Source: Sulfitobacter sp. HNIBRBA3233 (GTDB lineage: Bacteria > Pseudomonadota > Alphaproteobacteria > Rhodobacterales > Rhodobacteraceae). From it: a stretch of DNA of 64,000 nucleotides. Made by a program: the position numbers and the translations under genes. The DNA is taken from contig NZ_JBEFLP010000003.1 of NCBI RefSeq assembly GCF_040149665.1, forward strand, positions 94,529 to 158,528, read 5' to 3'. Under the pieces are notes generated by a model. The model ran no database searches, was not told the origin of the DNA, and saw only the letters and a list, made by a program, of their open reading frames with translations. Of the stretch, positions 34,224-43,641 are shown one piece after another; position 1 is the stretch's first letter, and every line of letters begins with the position of its first letter.

Positions 34224-35381
34224 ATGAACAATTTTGACTTTCGCAATCCGACACATATCCTGTTTGGAAAGGGTCGTATCGCGGACCTGAAGGATCAGGT
34301 TCCGGCTGACGCAAAGGTGCTGATCCTTTATGGTGGAGGCAGCGCGGAGAAAACAGGCGTCCTTGGTCAGGTGCGTGCGGCACTTGCGGGCCGGACCTTG
34401 GTCGAATTTGGCGGTATTGAGCCCAATCCGCGCTTTGCCACTGCGCTGAAGGCTGTCGACGTGATTGGCCAAGAAGGGATCACCTTCCTGTTGGCTGTCG
34501 GCGGTGGCTCCGTTATTGACGCCACCAAATTTATCGCGGCGGCGGCCAAATATGATGGCGACGCCTGGGACATCCTGACATCTCGCGGGTCGGTCATCAC
34601 GCAAGCGCTGCCCTTTGGCACCGTGTTGACCTTGCCCGCCACCGGTTCGGAGATGAACTCTGGCGCTGTGATCACCAATCCCGAGAAGGGCGCTAAGCTT
34701 CCGTTTGGTAGCCCACATTGCTACCCGGTTTTCTCGGTGCTGGACCCCGAGGTCACTTACACGCTGCCGCCCCGTCAAATCGCGAACGGCGTGGCCGACG
34801 CGTTTGTTCACATCATCGAACAATATCTGACCTATCCATCCGCCGCGCGCGTTCAGGACGGTTTTGCCGAAACCCTGCTACGCACCCTGATCGAGCTTGG
34901 GCCCAAAGCCCTTGAGACGCCGGAGGACTATGACGTTCGCGCCAACCTGATGTGGACGGCAACACTGGCACTGAATGGCCTGATCGGCGCAGGTGTCCCG
35001 CAGGACTGGGCAAGCCATATGATCGGACATGAGATTACTGCGCTCAATGACACCGACCACGCCCGCACACTGGCTGTCGTGTTGCCGTCACTGATGAGCG
35101 ACCAACGTGGCCCCAAACGCGAGAAACTGCTGCAATATGCTGCTAATGTTTGGGACATCCGTGAGGGATCTGATGATGCGCGGATTGATGCCGTGATCAA
35201 GGCAACACGCAGGTTCTTTGAACAGATGGGTATCAAAACCCGACTCGGCGATTACGCAATTGCTGCACCTGAAATTGATCTTATCGTCGCCGCCTTGAAG
35301 GATCACGGCATGACCGCCCTTGGCGAACAAAATGCCATCACCCCCGAAGATGCCCGCCGCATTCTTGAAACAGCCTTGTAG
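34224..35381 (+). CDS. yqhD: YqhD-like NADPH-dependent aldehyde reductase (iron/zinc ADH family)
   Basis: A 385-residue group III alcohol dehydrogenase. GGGSVIDATKFI (~94) is the nucleotide site and PATGSEMNSGAV is the YqhD-type signature. The metal ligands lie in VADAFVHIIEQYL and MIGHEITAL..DTDHA. YqhD reduces short toxic aldehydes, including products of lipid peroxidation. It lies 4 bp after the Ohr-like gene. Confidence 0.9.
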   Translation: MNNFDFRNPTHILFGKGRIADLKDQVPADAKVLILYGGGSAEKTGVLGQVRAALAGRTLVEFGGIEPNPRFATALKAVDVIGQEGITFLLAVGGGSVIDATKFIAAAAKYDGDAWDILTSRGSVITQALPFGTVLTLPATGSEMNSGAVITNPEKGAKLPFGSPHCYPVFSVLDPEVTYTLPPRQIANGVADAFVHIIEQYLTYPSAARVQDGFAETLLRTLIELGPKALETPEDYDVRANLMWTATLALNGLIGAGVPQDWASHMIGHEITALNDTDHARTLAVVLPSLMSDQRGPKREKLLQYAANVWDIREGSDDARIDAVIKATRRFFEQMGIKTRLGDYAIAAPEIDLIVAALKDHGMTALGEQNAITPEDARRILETAL

Positions 35382-35393
35382 GAGATGATGACC

Positions 35394-36431
35394 ATGGCAC
35401 AGACTGAAACAGTAAACCGCCAGCTTGTGTTGGCGGAACGCCCCAAAGGCGAACCGACCAAGGACACGCTTCGCTTGGTCGAAGGGGACGTCCCCTCCCC
35501 CGGTGCTGGGCAGATGCTTCTGCGCACCGAATATCTGTCGCTGGACCCTTATATGCGGGGGCGCATGAGCGATGCGCCATCTTACGCCGCGCCGGTGGAA
35601 ATTGATGGCGTGATGGAGGGCGGCACAGTGGCTCAGGTCGTCACCTCAAAGGTTGATGGCTTTGCGCCGGGCGACTGGGTGCTCAGCTTCAATGGCTGGC
35701 AGGATTATGCGCTGTCGGATGGCACGCGGACCACCAATCTGGGCACCTCGCCTGCACACCCGTCTTGGGCGCTCGGTATCATGGGTATGCCCGGATTTAC
35801 CGCTTGGGCGGGTCTGACGCAAATTGGCGCGCCAAAGCCGGGCGAAACCATCGCCGTGGCGGCCGCAACCGGCCCGGTCGGGGCCACTGTGGGCCAGATC
35901 GGCAAGATCCTTGGCTGCCGCGTGGTCGGCATCGCGGGCGGGCCAGAAAAATGCGCCCATGCGGTCAATGAGTTGGGTTTTGACGCCTGTATCGATCACA
36001 AGGCAGATGACTTTGCCGAACAGCTTGCAAAGGCCTGTCCCGATGGCATTGATGTCTATTTCGAAAATGTCGGCGGCAAGGTCCTCGACGGGGTCATCCC
36101 GCTGTTGAATCCAAACTCACGGGTGCCGGTCTGCGGATTGATCTCTCAGTATAATGCGACTGACTTGCCCAAAGGACCGGACCGGATGAATTGGCTTATG
36201 GGTCAAATCCTGCGCAAGAAGATCAAGGTGCAGGGCTTCATCATCTTTGACGACTTCGGCCACCTCTACCCGGATTTTGCCAAAGACATGGGGGCGTGGA
36301 TCGAAAGCGGCCAAATCAAGTACCGCGAAGAGATCATCGACGGTTTGGAAAATGCGCTCGAAGCCTTCATTGGCCTGCTGAATGGCGAAAACTTTGGCAA
36401 GCGCGTGATCCGCGTCGGCCAGAAAAAATAG
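35394..36431 (+). CDS. MDR-family NADP-dependent enone reductase (CurA type)
   Basis: A 345-residue medium-chain reductase without zinc Cys ligands. SLDPYMRGRM (~52) and AATGPVGATVGQI (~160) are hallmarks of CurA and leukotriene B4 12-hydroxydehydrogenases, which reduce the C=C bond of alpha,beta-unsaturated carbonyls. GGAG at 35381-35384 supports ATG 35394 over upstream ATGs. Complements aldehyde reductase and OYE in the same regulon. Confidence 0.9.
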   Translation: MAQTETVNRQLVLAERPKGEPTKDTLRLVEGDVPSPGAGQMLLRTEYLSLDPYMRGRMSDAPSYAAPVEIDGVMEGGTVAQVVTSKVDGFAPGDWVLSFNGWQDYALSDGTRTTNLGTSPAHPSWALGIMGMPGFTAWAGLTQIGAPKPGETIAVAAATGPVGATVGQIGKILGCRVVGIAGGPEKCAHAVNELGFDACIDHKADDFAEQLAKACPDGIDVYFENVGGKVLDGVIPLLNPNSRVPVCGLISQYNATDLPKGPDRMNWLMGQILRKKIKVQGFIIFDDFGHLYPDFAKDMGAWIESGQIKYREEIIDGLENALEAFIGLLNGENFGKRVIRVGQKK

Positions 36432-36440
36432 GAAAATAAC

Positions 36441-37118
36441 ATGAAAATTCTGATGGTACTGACATCCCACGACACACTCGGGGACACAGGCAAGAAAACT
36501 GGCTTCTGGCTGGAGGAGTTTGCGGCCCCCTATTACGTCTTCAAGGACGCCGGAGCAGATATTATACTGGCCTCGCCCAAAGGGGGACAGCCGCCGATTG
36601 ATCCGTCCAGCGACAACGCTGACGCACAGACCAACGACACCCGTCGGTTCAAAGACGATCCAGAGACGCAAAAGCATCTTGCGACGACGCTGAAGCTTTC
36701 GGATGTAACCGAAGACGGGTTCGACGCCATCTTCTATCCGGGCGGCCACGGCCCTTTGTGGGATCTGGCCGAAAGCGCGGACAGCAAACGCCTGATCGAG
36801 GCCTTCGCCGCCGCCGATTTGCCTGTCGGCGCAGTTTGCCACGCCCCAGCCGTGTTCCGCCACACCCAAGGTGCGGACGGCAAACCGCTGGTGTCTGGTC
36901 GCCGGGTGACGGGTTTTACCAACACCGAAGAAGAGGCCGTCGGCCTTACCGATGTTGTGCCGTTCTTGGTGGAAGACATGCTGAAGGCCAATGGTGGCCA
37001 GTATGAAAAAGGGGCGGATTGGGCCAGTTTCGTGCTGCGTGACGGAAAACTGGTCACCGGCCAGAACCCCGCCTCATCCGCCGCCGCCGCGCAAGATATC
37101 CTCGGGCTGCTGAAGTAG
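36441..37118 (+). CDS. DJ-1/PfpI-family (Hsp31-like) protein, probable glyoxalase/deglycase
   Basis: A 225-residue class I glutamine-amidotransferase-like protein. FYPGGHGPLWDL (~97) and AVCHAPAVF (nucleophile Cys ~134) match the Hsp31/glyoxalase III group. These convert methylglyoxal or repair glycation damage. It lies 9 bp after the enone reductase. Confidence 0.88.
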   Translation: MKILMVLTSHDTLGDTGKKTGFWLEEFAAPYYVFKDAGADIILASPKGGQPPIDPSSDNADAQTNDTRRFKDDPETQKHLATTLKLSDVTEDGFDAIFYPGGHGPLWDLAESADSKRLIEAFAAADLPVGAVCHAPAVFRHTQGADGKPLVSGRRVTGFTNTEEEAVGLTDVVPFLVEDMLKANGGQYEKGADWASFVLRDGKLVTGQNPASSAAAAQDILGLLK

Positions 37119-37128
37119 GAGAAAAACG

Positions 37129-38061
37129 ATGGTCGACCTGATCCTGCACCACTATGAAGCCTCTCCCTATTCCGAAAAAATCAGAACTTTGATGGGCTTC
37201 AAGGGGCTGTCATGGTCATCGGTCATCGTGCCTCCTATTGCGCCAAAGGCTGATCTGCTGGCCTTGACGGGTGGCTACAGGCGGGCCCCAGTGCTTCAGA
37301 TCGGGGCGGATATCTACTGTGATTCCGCCCTGATCGCCGCCGAGCTTGACCAGCGGTTTCCGGCGCGCGCCCTTGCCCCGAACACTGTGGGCACAGCAAC
37401 CCCGTTGCTCGACGATTGGGCGGACCGCATTTTGTTCTGGCAAGTGGTTCGTTACAGCATGGGTCTGCGCGCTGATGCCGTTCCCCCAGCCCTGATCCAT
37501 GACCGCGAGGCGTTTTGGGATCACAAGATTGATCTGGACGGCCTGAAAGCGGATGTCGGCTATCATCGCGGCCAAATTACAACAGGGCTTGGTTGGCTTG
37601 AGAACCTGCTGGGCGGTGCCGATTTCTTTGCCGGGGACACGCCCGCGCTGACTGATCTGGCACTCTATCATGTGGTTTGGTTTTTTGCCAAAGCTGACAC
37701 AGCCGCCAGCGGCAGCGGTCTATCGCTGTTCCCGGCATTGTCGGCATGGATGGCGCGCATTGCGGAGTTCGGTCACGGCACACGAACCGAATTGGCGCCT
37801 GCTGAAGCGATCAACATCGCGCTTTCGGCGCCCCCCGCCCCCCTTCCAGAAACGGGATCTTCACATCCCGCGATAGGCGCGCCGGTACAGGTTCTGGTCG
37901 ATGAATTTGGCACGGAAGTCATCGACGGTACGCTGGCCCATATCGACGACACCCGCATCATTCTGCATCGGGACACGCCACAGGTGGGAACGGTTGCCGT
38001 GCATTTCCCGCGACACGGCTATCCGCTTCGTACAACTCTAATCCAAGGGAAAGACACATGA
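37129..38061 (+). CDS. Glutathione S-transferase with extra C-terminal beta domain
   Basis: A 310-residue GST. Residues ~3-80 are the thioredoxin-like domain (YEASPYSEKIRTLMGFKGL, Ser/Cys-type active site), and ~95-205 the helical domain. An unusual C-terminal module (~240-310, VQVLVDEFGTEVIDGTL...TVAVHFPRHGYPL) looks like a small beta domain. GSTs conjugate glutathione to electrophiles. Overlaps the next gene by 4 nt. Confidence 0.82.
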   Translation: MVDLILHHYEASPYSEKIRTLMGFKGLSWSSVIVPPIAPKADLLALTGGYRRAPVLQIGADIYCDSALIAAELDQRFPARALAPNTVGTATPLLDDWADRILFWQVVRYSMGLRADAVPPALIHDREAFWDHKIDLDGLKADVGYHRGQITTGLGWLENLLGGADFFAGDTPALTDLALYHVVWFFAKADTAASGSGLSLFPALSAWMARIAEFGHGTRTELAPAEAINIALSAPPAPLPETGSSHPAIGAPVQVLVDEFGTEVIDGTLAHIDDTRIILHRDTPQVGTVAVHFPRHGYPLRTTLIQGKDT

Positions 38062-38621
38062 AAATACTAAGTCTATGTAGTCGATTTAACGCCATACTGG
38101 TGACCGCTGCGGCCTTGCTTGCCGCATCATTCGTTGCTCTCCCAATCCAGGCCGAAATCTCAGCCCAAGCCAATAATGAGATTGAGGCCACCTCGGAGAT
38201 GTTTGGCTGCATTTATGATTTCCCCAAAGTGCGCAACACCTTCCTGTTCCATTCCGACCCGGAAAAGCTCAAGGAAGCCATCCGTATTTTTACCGACCGC
38301 GTGCCTGATATCGAATACCCGGTCGGCACGGTGATGCAGCTTGTCCCGTTTGAAGCGATGATCAAACACTCGAGCGCAGACTACCCGGACAGCAATGGCT
38401 GGGAATTTCTTGCCCTCGACGTGACGGCGGAGAGCACGACGATTACCAGCCGGGGCGACCACGCGGTCAACTTTGAGGGGCGTGAGTGCCTGAGCTGTCA
38501 CGCCGCTGGCTTTGAGTACGATTTTGTTTGCGAGAAAGAGCACGGCTGCGAGCCACTGTCTATCGACGACGAAGAGATTGCTGCTTTTCAGGCCGCTGAT
38601 CCTCGTTGCACACAACCCTAA
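38058..38621 (+). CDS. Periplasmic P460-like cytochrome
   Basis: A 187-residue secreted protein (signal ~32) with one heme motif, CLSCH (~150), near the C-terminus and four further Cys. YPDSNGWEFLALD and the C-terminal GRECLSCHAAGFEYDFVC region resemble cytochrome P460 domains, which handle hydroxylamine or NO. It is coupled to GST by ATGA, an unexpected partner in a cytoplasmic detoxification operon. Confidence 0.72.
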   Translation: MKILSLCSRFNAILVTAAALLAASFVALPIQAEISAQANNEIEATSEMFGCIYDFPKVRNTFLFHSDPEKLKEAIRIFTDRVPDIEYPVGTVMQLVPFEAMIKHSSADYPDSNGWEFLALDVTAESTTITSRGDHAVNFEGRECLSCHAAGFEYDFVCEKEHGCEPLSIDDEEIAAFQAADPRCTQP

Positions 38622-38637
38622 TTCAAGGAGAAAACAC

Positions 38638-39624
38638 ATGAAAACGCGTAATCTGGGTGGCGGACTGGGATCCGTATCAGCCATTGGGCTTGGCTGCATG
38701 GGCATGTCCGAATTCTACGGCCCGACCAACCGCGATCAATCCTATGAAACGCTGGACCGTGCGCTTGAATTGGGTGTCACGTTCTACGATACCGCCGATA
38801 CCTACGGCATCGGCGCGAATGAAACCTTGTTGTCGGATTTCGTCCGGCAAAACCGGGACAAAGTCACGCTGGCGACCAAGTTCGCAATCATCCGATCCGA
38901 CGATCCGGACGTACGACACATCGACAGCAGCCCGGCCTACATGAAACAGGCGGTCGAGGCGTCGCTGAAACGTCTGGGGATTGATCAGATCGACCTCTAT
39001 TACGCGCATCGCCTTGATGGGGTGACCCCGATCGAGGACACGGTCGGAGCGATGGCCGATCTTATCAAAGAAGGTAAGATCAGGGGGATCGGGTTAAGCG
39101 AAATCTCCGCACAAACTTTGCGTCGGGCAAATGCGGTGCACCCGGTTGCGGCGGTTCAGACAGAGTATTCGCTGTGGTCGAGAGACCCAGAGGCAGAGAT
39201 GCTGGCCACGTGCGCCGAATTGGGTACGGCTTTTGTACCCTACAGCCCGCTTGGGCGCGGCTTTCTGACCGGCAAGGTCACCACACTAAGCGACCTGGCT
39301 GATGATGATTTCCGGCACACCCAGCCGCGCTTTACCGATGGAAATCTGGATCAGAATCTGAACTTTCTGGAGCAATACCGTGCCATCGCCGACAGCGCCG
39401 GATGCTCGCCTGCGCAACTGGCGCTCGCATGGGTCTTGGCCCAAGGCGATCATATTGTTCCGATCCCGGGCACCAAACGGCGCACCTATCTTGAAGACAA
39501 TATTGGGGCCGCCGATGTCACACTAACCGAGGACATTCTCACCCGCCTCGACACCTTGTTCCCACGCGGCGCTGCCGCTGGCGACCGTTACACGGAACAA
39601 GGGATGCAGATGACCAATCTGTAG
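38638..39624 (+). CDS. Aldo/keto reductase
   Basis: A 328-residue TIM-barrel AKR. The catalytic tetrad is visible: DTADTYG (Asp, Tyr), LATKF (Lys) and YYAHRLD (His). The end segment IPGTKRRTYLEDN binds NADPH. AAGGAGAAAACAC precedes the ATG. It reduces carbonyls such as methylglyoxal and fits the operon's theme. Confidence 0.93.
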   Translation: MKTRNLGGGLGSVSAIGLGCMGMSEFYGPTNRDQSYETLDRALELGVTFYDTADTYGIGANETLLSDFVRQNRDKVTLATKFAIIRSDDPDVRHIDSSPAYMKQAVEASLKRLGIDQIDLYYAHRLDGVTPIEDTVGAMADLIKEGKIRGIGLSEISAQTLRRANAVHPVAAVQTEYSLWSRDPEAEMLATCAELGTAFVPYSPLGRGFLTGKVTTLSDLADDDFRHTQPRFTDGNLDQNLNFLEQYRAIADSAGCSPAQLALAWVLAQGDHIVPIPGTKRRTYLEDNIGAADVTLTEDILTRLDTLFPRGAAAGDRYTEQGMQMTNL

Positions 39625-39653
39625 ATCGGAAACCCTGCATTGCAAGCTCGATT

Positions 39654-39690
39654 GGCGGCGCAGCGCCTTTAACCTAAGCCCTGCGCCGCC
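39654..39690 (+). terminator. GC-rich hairpin after aldo/keto reductase
   Basis: GGCGGCGCAG (39654-39663) pairs with CTGCGCCGCC (39681-39690). No clear U tract. It may attenuate transcription into the old yellow enzyme gene. Confidence 0.5.
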
Positions 39691-39813
39691 GCCACAAATT
39701 CGCCCCCAAAACGACCGGATCAGGCGTTGGCCACATCCGACACGCCCAAAGCAACCGGCCCACCCCTTTGTCCCAAATTCACTCTCCTGCCAGCCAGGAG
39801 ACGAGGAGTTACT

Positions 39814-40908
39814 ATGTCAACCATCCCTGAAACCGATCTCTTTTCCCCCGTCGTTGTCGGACCTTATACGCTGTCAAACCGCGTCGTAATGGCCCCCCTA
39901 ACCCGCGCGCGGTCCCCCGAAAACATCGCCACCCCAATGATGCAGGAATATTACGCCCAACGCGCATCGGCAGGCCTGATCATCAGTGAAGGCGTGAACA
40001 TTTCGCCGCAGGCCACAGGGTACGCCTTTACTCCCGGGATCTGGACCGACGAGCAAATTGAAAGCTGGCGCCCCGTCACGGCCGGTGTGCATGACAAGGG
40101 TGGCCGCATCTTTGCTCAGCTGTGGCATGTAGGCAGGGTGTCCCACCCGGATGTGCAGGCCGGTGGGATATTGCCTGTCGCTCCCTCCGCTGTTCGCCCT
40201 GAAGTGGATGCGTTCACTCCGGATGGAAAGAAACCAGCACTCACACCGCGGGCGCTGGCTCTGGAGGAGTTACCGGGGATTGTCGCAGATTACGCACAAG
40301 CGACGCGCAACGCTCTTGCCGCAGGGTTTGATGGCGTCGAGATTCACGCCGCGAACGGATACTTACTCGATCAGTTCATGCGTGACGGGGCCAACCAGCG
40401 TACTGATGGCTATGGCGGATCGGTCGAGAACCGCATTCGGCTGACACTTGAGGTCACGAAAGCTGTCGCGGCCATCTGCGATGATGGCCGCACAGGTCTT
40501 CGGATATCCCCAATCAGCACTGCCAATGGCCTTACGGACAGCAATCCTGCACCCGTGTTCACCGCACTTGTCGATCAATTGAATGATATTGATCTGGCTT
40601 ATCTCCACGTTGTGGAAGGTGTGACGGGCGGAGCACGAGCCGTCGAGGGTGGATTTGATCTGAATATCTTGCGGCAGCGTTTCAACGGGATCTACATCGC
40701 CAACAATGGCTATGACAGAGACCTTGCAATTGCGGCGCGCCGCAGTGACGCCGCCGATCTAATCGCCTTTGGTCGTCCCTATATTGCCAACCCGGACCTG
40801 GTGGCCCGGCTACAGCAGAACGCACCCCTCAACGCACTTGACGGCGCGACCGCATATGGCGGCGGGGCCGAGGGATACATCGATTACCCTGTTCTCCCAC
40901 ATGAGTGA
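39814..40908 (+). CDS. Old yellow enzyme (NemA-like flavin oxidoreductase)
   Basis: A 364-residue FMN-dependent alkene reductase. APLTRARS (~30), WHVGRVSHP (~105) and HAANGYLLDQF (~183) are family hallmarks, the His and Asn binding the enone. It reduces activated C=C bonds of quinones, enones and nitro compounds. GAGGAG precedes ATG 39814. NemA enzymes often share a TetR-family regulator, as suggested here. Confidence 0.92.
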   Translation: MSTIPETDLFSPVVVGPYTLSNRVVMAPLTRARSPENIATPMMQEYYAQRASAGLIISEGVNISPQATGYAFTPGIWTDEQIESWRPVTAGVHDKGGRIFAQLWHVGRVSHPDVQAGGILPVAPSAVRPEVDAFTPDGKKPALTPRALALEELPGIVADYAQATRNALAAGFDGVEIHAANGYLLDQFMRDGANQRTDGYGGSVENRIRLTLEVTKAVAAICDDGRTGLRISPISTANGLTDSNPAPVFTALVDQLNDIDLAYLHVVEGVTGGARAVEGGFDLNILRQRFNGIYIANNGYDRDLAIAARRSDAADLIAFGRPYIANPDLVARLQQNAPLNALDGATAYGGGAEGYIDYPVLPHE

Positions 40909-41569
40909 TCGCAGGAACTATAGCGCGACAATCTGGGTGAGACGCTGGCGACAAACAGGATGAGATTCTATGTCGCGGCATCGGAGACGATATCACCGTG
41001 ATTGTCGCTGGCAAGAATTTCTTCTGCAGCTGTTTATCGCTCCGCGTCAATCAGCGGTGTATTTTTGATTGTCGCGTAAGCGGCAGGCCTTCCTCTCTTC
41101 CGTTTCGCCTCCATCGCCGTCCGCCGTCTGTAGCTTTCCACGTTCATCTCGAAGATGGTCGCACGGCGGATGTCCTGTTTTACTTAGTCCGGGAAGCGGT
41201 CGACCGAGGTCCTGCGACAATCCGCAGATCCGCTCGATCACCCGACGATGTTGAGGTAAGACGCGGCTCAACTCCCGGACCGCTCGGTCGTTTTCTCGCA
41301 GTATGATGGCGGCAGCCAACAAGGGACGGGTCGTGCCGATACCGACCGCAGCAAGCGCCAGGAGCCTTTCGCGCTTGTTCCCGGAGGTGAGCGACCAAAG
41401 ACGCCCGATCTTCAGCACCGACATGACTTGCAGGGCCAGACTGATCCGGCGCAACCGCGCGAGATCGGCCGTGGCCGCAGCCGTCTTCAAAACTTCGGCG
41501 CCGCGTAGAGCGCGGGCATGAAGTCTGCCTGATACATCTTTGGCTGGATGTCTGACGTCAGCGCCAATG
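40909..41569. other. Degenerate stretch with no confident gene
   Basis: Open frames exist on both strands. The best is a leftward ~187-codon frame (41047-41610) that starts inside the downstream IS element. It has no recognised domain and an RBS is not evident. It may be an old mobile-element remnant. No function is assigned. Confidence 0.5.
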
Positions 41570-42752
41570 GGACAGTTTAGGCTGAATTGATAAGAGAGGG
41601 TTTCTGGCACATCGTAACCACCAAGGAGTGGAGATGAGACAGAAACCCGGAACCAAGCAGAGCCACGGCGAGAAGGTCGTCAAGGACATCCGCCGTGCGA
41701 CCCGCAAACAGTATTCCGCCGAGGAGAAGATCAGGATCGTTCTGGACGGCCTGAAGGGCGAGGACAGCATTGCAGAGCTGTGCCGCCGTGAGGGCATAGC
41801 CCAGAGCCTGTATTACAGCTGGTCGAAGGAATTCCTTGAGGCTGGCAAAAAGCGCCTGGCGGGCGACACGGCGCGTGCAGCGACGTCGACTGAGGTCAAG
41901 GATCTGCGCCGTGAGGCCCGCGATCTGAAAGAGGTCGTGGCCGAGCAGGCCCTGGAACTGCGGCTGCTCAAAAAAAAGCATGATCGGGGATGGGGGCGAC
42001 GACGAATGAGGTATCCCGCATCCGAAAAGCTGGAGATCATCTGTCTCGTCGAAGGGTCGCATCTGCCGACCAAGCGCACGCTGGACAAGCTCGGCATCCC
42101 CAGAACGACCTTCTATCGCTGGTATGACCGATATCTGTCAGGTGGGCCCGAGGCGCTTGAGGATCGCAGCCCCAAGCCGTCACGAGTCTGGAACCGCATT
42201 CCGGAACCGGTGCGCGAGAAGATCAAGGACTTGGCCCTGAAGGAAAGCGATCTGTCGCCGCGCGAATTGGCCGTGCAGTTCACCGACACGGAAAAGTATT
42301 TTGTGTCAGAGGCTTCTGTCTATCGCATTCTCAAGTCCTACGACCTGATCACCAGTCCGGCCTATGTGGTGGTGTCTGCGGCCGACGAGTTCCGGGACAA
42401 GACAACGCGGCCGAACCAGCTTTGGCAGACCGACTTCACCTACCTGAAGGTCATCGGCTGGGGCTGGTTCTATCTTTCGACCATCCTCGATGACTTCAGC
42501 CGCTACATCATCGCCTGGAAGCTCTGCACGACGATGAAGACAGGCGACGTGACCGACACGCTGGACCTGGCGTTGCAGGCTTCGGGTTGTGATCAGGCAA
42601 CGGTCTTGCACAAGCCGCGCTTGCTCTCCGACAACGGCGCCAGTTACATCTCGGGTGAGCTGACCGATTGGCTGGAAGATCAGCAGATCGATCACGTCCG
42701 CGGCGCCCCGTATCACCCCCAGACCCAGGTGAAGATCGAACGGTGGCACCAG
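41570..42752 (+). mobile_element. IS3-family element, right end lost
   Basis: The left end appears near 41570 (GGGACAGTTTAGGCTG). The transposase frame runs to about 42752 and then changes abruptly into an unrelated fragment, so the right end and inverted repeat are missing. Confidence 0.7.
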
Positions 42753-42773
42753 ATGCGCCAGACCTTCTCTTAG
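41634..42773 (+). pseudogene. IS3-family transposase, orfA and orfB fused in one frame and 3' truncated
   Basis: An OrfA part (HTH, GEDSIAELCRREGIAQSLYY) and an OrfB part with the DDE integrase core (WQTDFTYL, LLSDNGASY, then KIERWHQ) share one frame. They join at a run of 8 A (41970-41977), where IS3 elements normally shift frame; one base fewer would restore separate orfA and orfB. The C-terminus ends just after the catalytic Glu region with QMRQTFS. The usual last ~45 residues are gone, so it is probably inactive. Confidence 0.82.
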
Positions 42774-42898
42774 ATCAGGCCGCCAACTGGCCCAAAAACT
42801 CTGACGACGGACAGTTCCAAGAACAAAGCGGCCTGCCCATCACCGGCGCAGCCGATCGCACAACCCTCGAAGCACTGGGCGTCCAGCCCGGCGAATAG
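42753..42898 (+). pseudogene. C-terminal fragment of a peptidoglycan-binding-domain protein
   Basis: About 48 codons in a frame different from the transposase read APDLLLDQAANWPKN...SGLPITGAADRTTLEALGV and then stop. TGAADRTTLEALG is the closing motif of a PG_binding_1 domain. The 5' part has been removed by the IS. Confidence 0.6.
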
Positions 42899-43040
42899 GA
42901 ACCTTGGCCTACTCGGCCCCGGCTGCAAATCATCCGTGATGTGATGCGGTGGCCTACAGGCGACTTCACAGAGCTTGGGTCTTCCCTACGGAATCATCCG
43001 TTTGTGTCTCGTCACCTCTGCAAATAGATTGGTCCGCCCT

Positions 43041-43520
43041 ATGCGCTTTATGCTCGCCCTCCTTCTGTTCTCGTTTGTTGCCGCCCCGCATGCCCATGCC
43101 GATCGCTTGACCGGCGTTGCCAGCGTGATCGACGGCGACACATTGGAAATTCGGGGGCAGCGCATCAGGTTGCATGGGATAGATGCCCCGGAAAGTCGGC
43201 AGCTTTGCGCGACGCCTGAGGGTCAGCGCTGGCGGTGTGGACAACAAGCGGCACTGTCTCTCGCCAACAGGATCGGCCGCCAGCAGCTGAGCTGCACCGT
43301 GCGCGATATCGACCGCTATGGCCGCTTCATTGCGGTCTGTCATCAAGACGGTACCGATCTGAACGCCTGGCTTGTGCGTGAAGGGTGGGCCGTGGCTTAT
43401 CGCCGATACAGCCGCGACTACATCCGCGATGAGACCGAAGCCAGATCCGCACGGCGCAATATCTGGTCCGGACGCTTTGACATGCCGTGGGACTGGCGCC
43501 GCGCGCAACGTGGCGGATGA
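43041..43520 (+). CDS. Secreted thermonuclease-family (SNase) protein
   Basis: A 159-residue exported nuclease (signal ~20 residues). VIDGDTLEIRGQRIRLHGIDAPE (conserved Asp, Arg, Asp and Glu) and DRYGRFIAVC are the SNase catalytic and Ca-binding regions. Five Cys suggest disulfides. The start is ATG 43041. SNase genes often sit beside conjugation clusters, as here, with a periplasmic DNA-degrading or processing role. Confidence 0.87.
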   Translation: MRFMLALLLFSFVAAPHAHADRLTGVASVIDGDTLEIRGQRIRLHGIDAPESRQLCATPEGQRWRCGQQAALSLANRIGRQQLSCTVRDIDRYGRFIAVCHQDGTDLNAWLVREGWAVAYRRYSRDYIRDETEARSARRNIWSGRFDMPWDWRRAQRGG

Positions 43521-43641
43521 TAAAGTGCGACGCTGTCAGCTCGCGATCTTGCTGACCGCCGCAACCGCAATACGCACCATCAATGTTGCAATAGTATATT
43601 TTCGTATGTATGCTGGGTGAAGATCGTCAAGGGTTCTTGCC

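Noticed and set aside
41047..41610. Leftward 187-codon frame before the truncated IS3
   Set aside because: It starts inside the IS, has no recognised domain or RBS, and both strands are open. It is noted only as a degenerate stretch.
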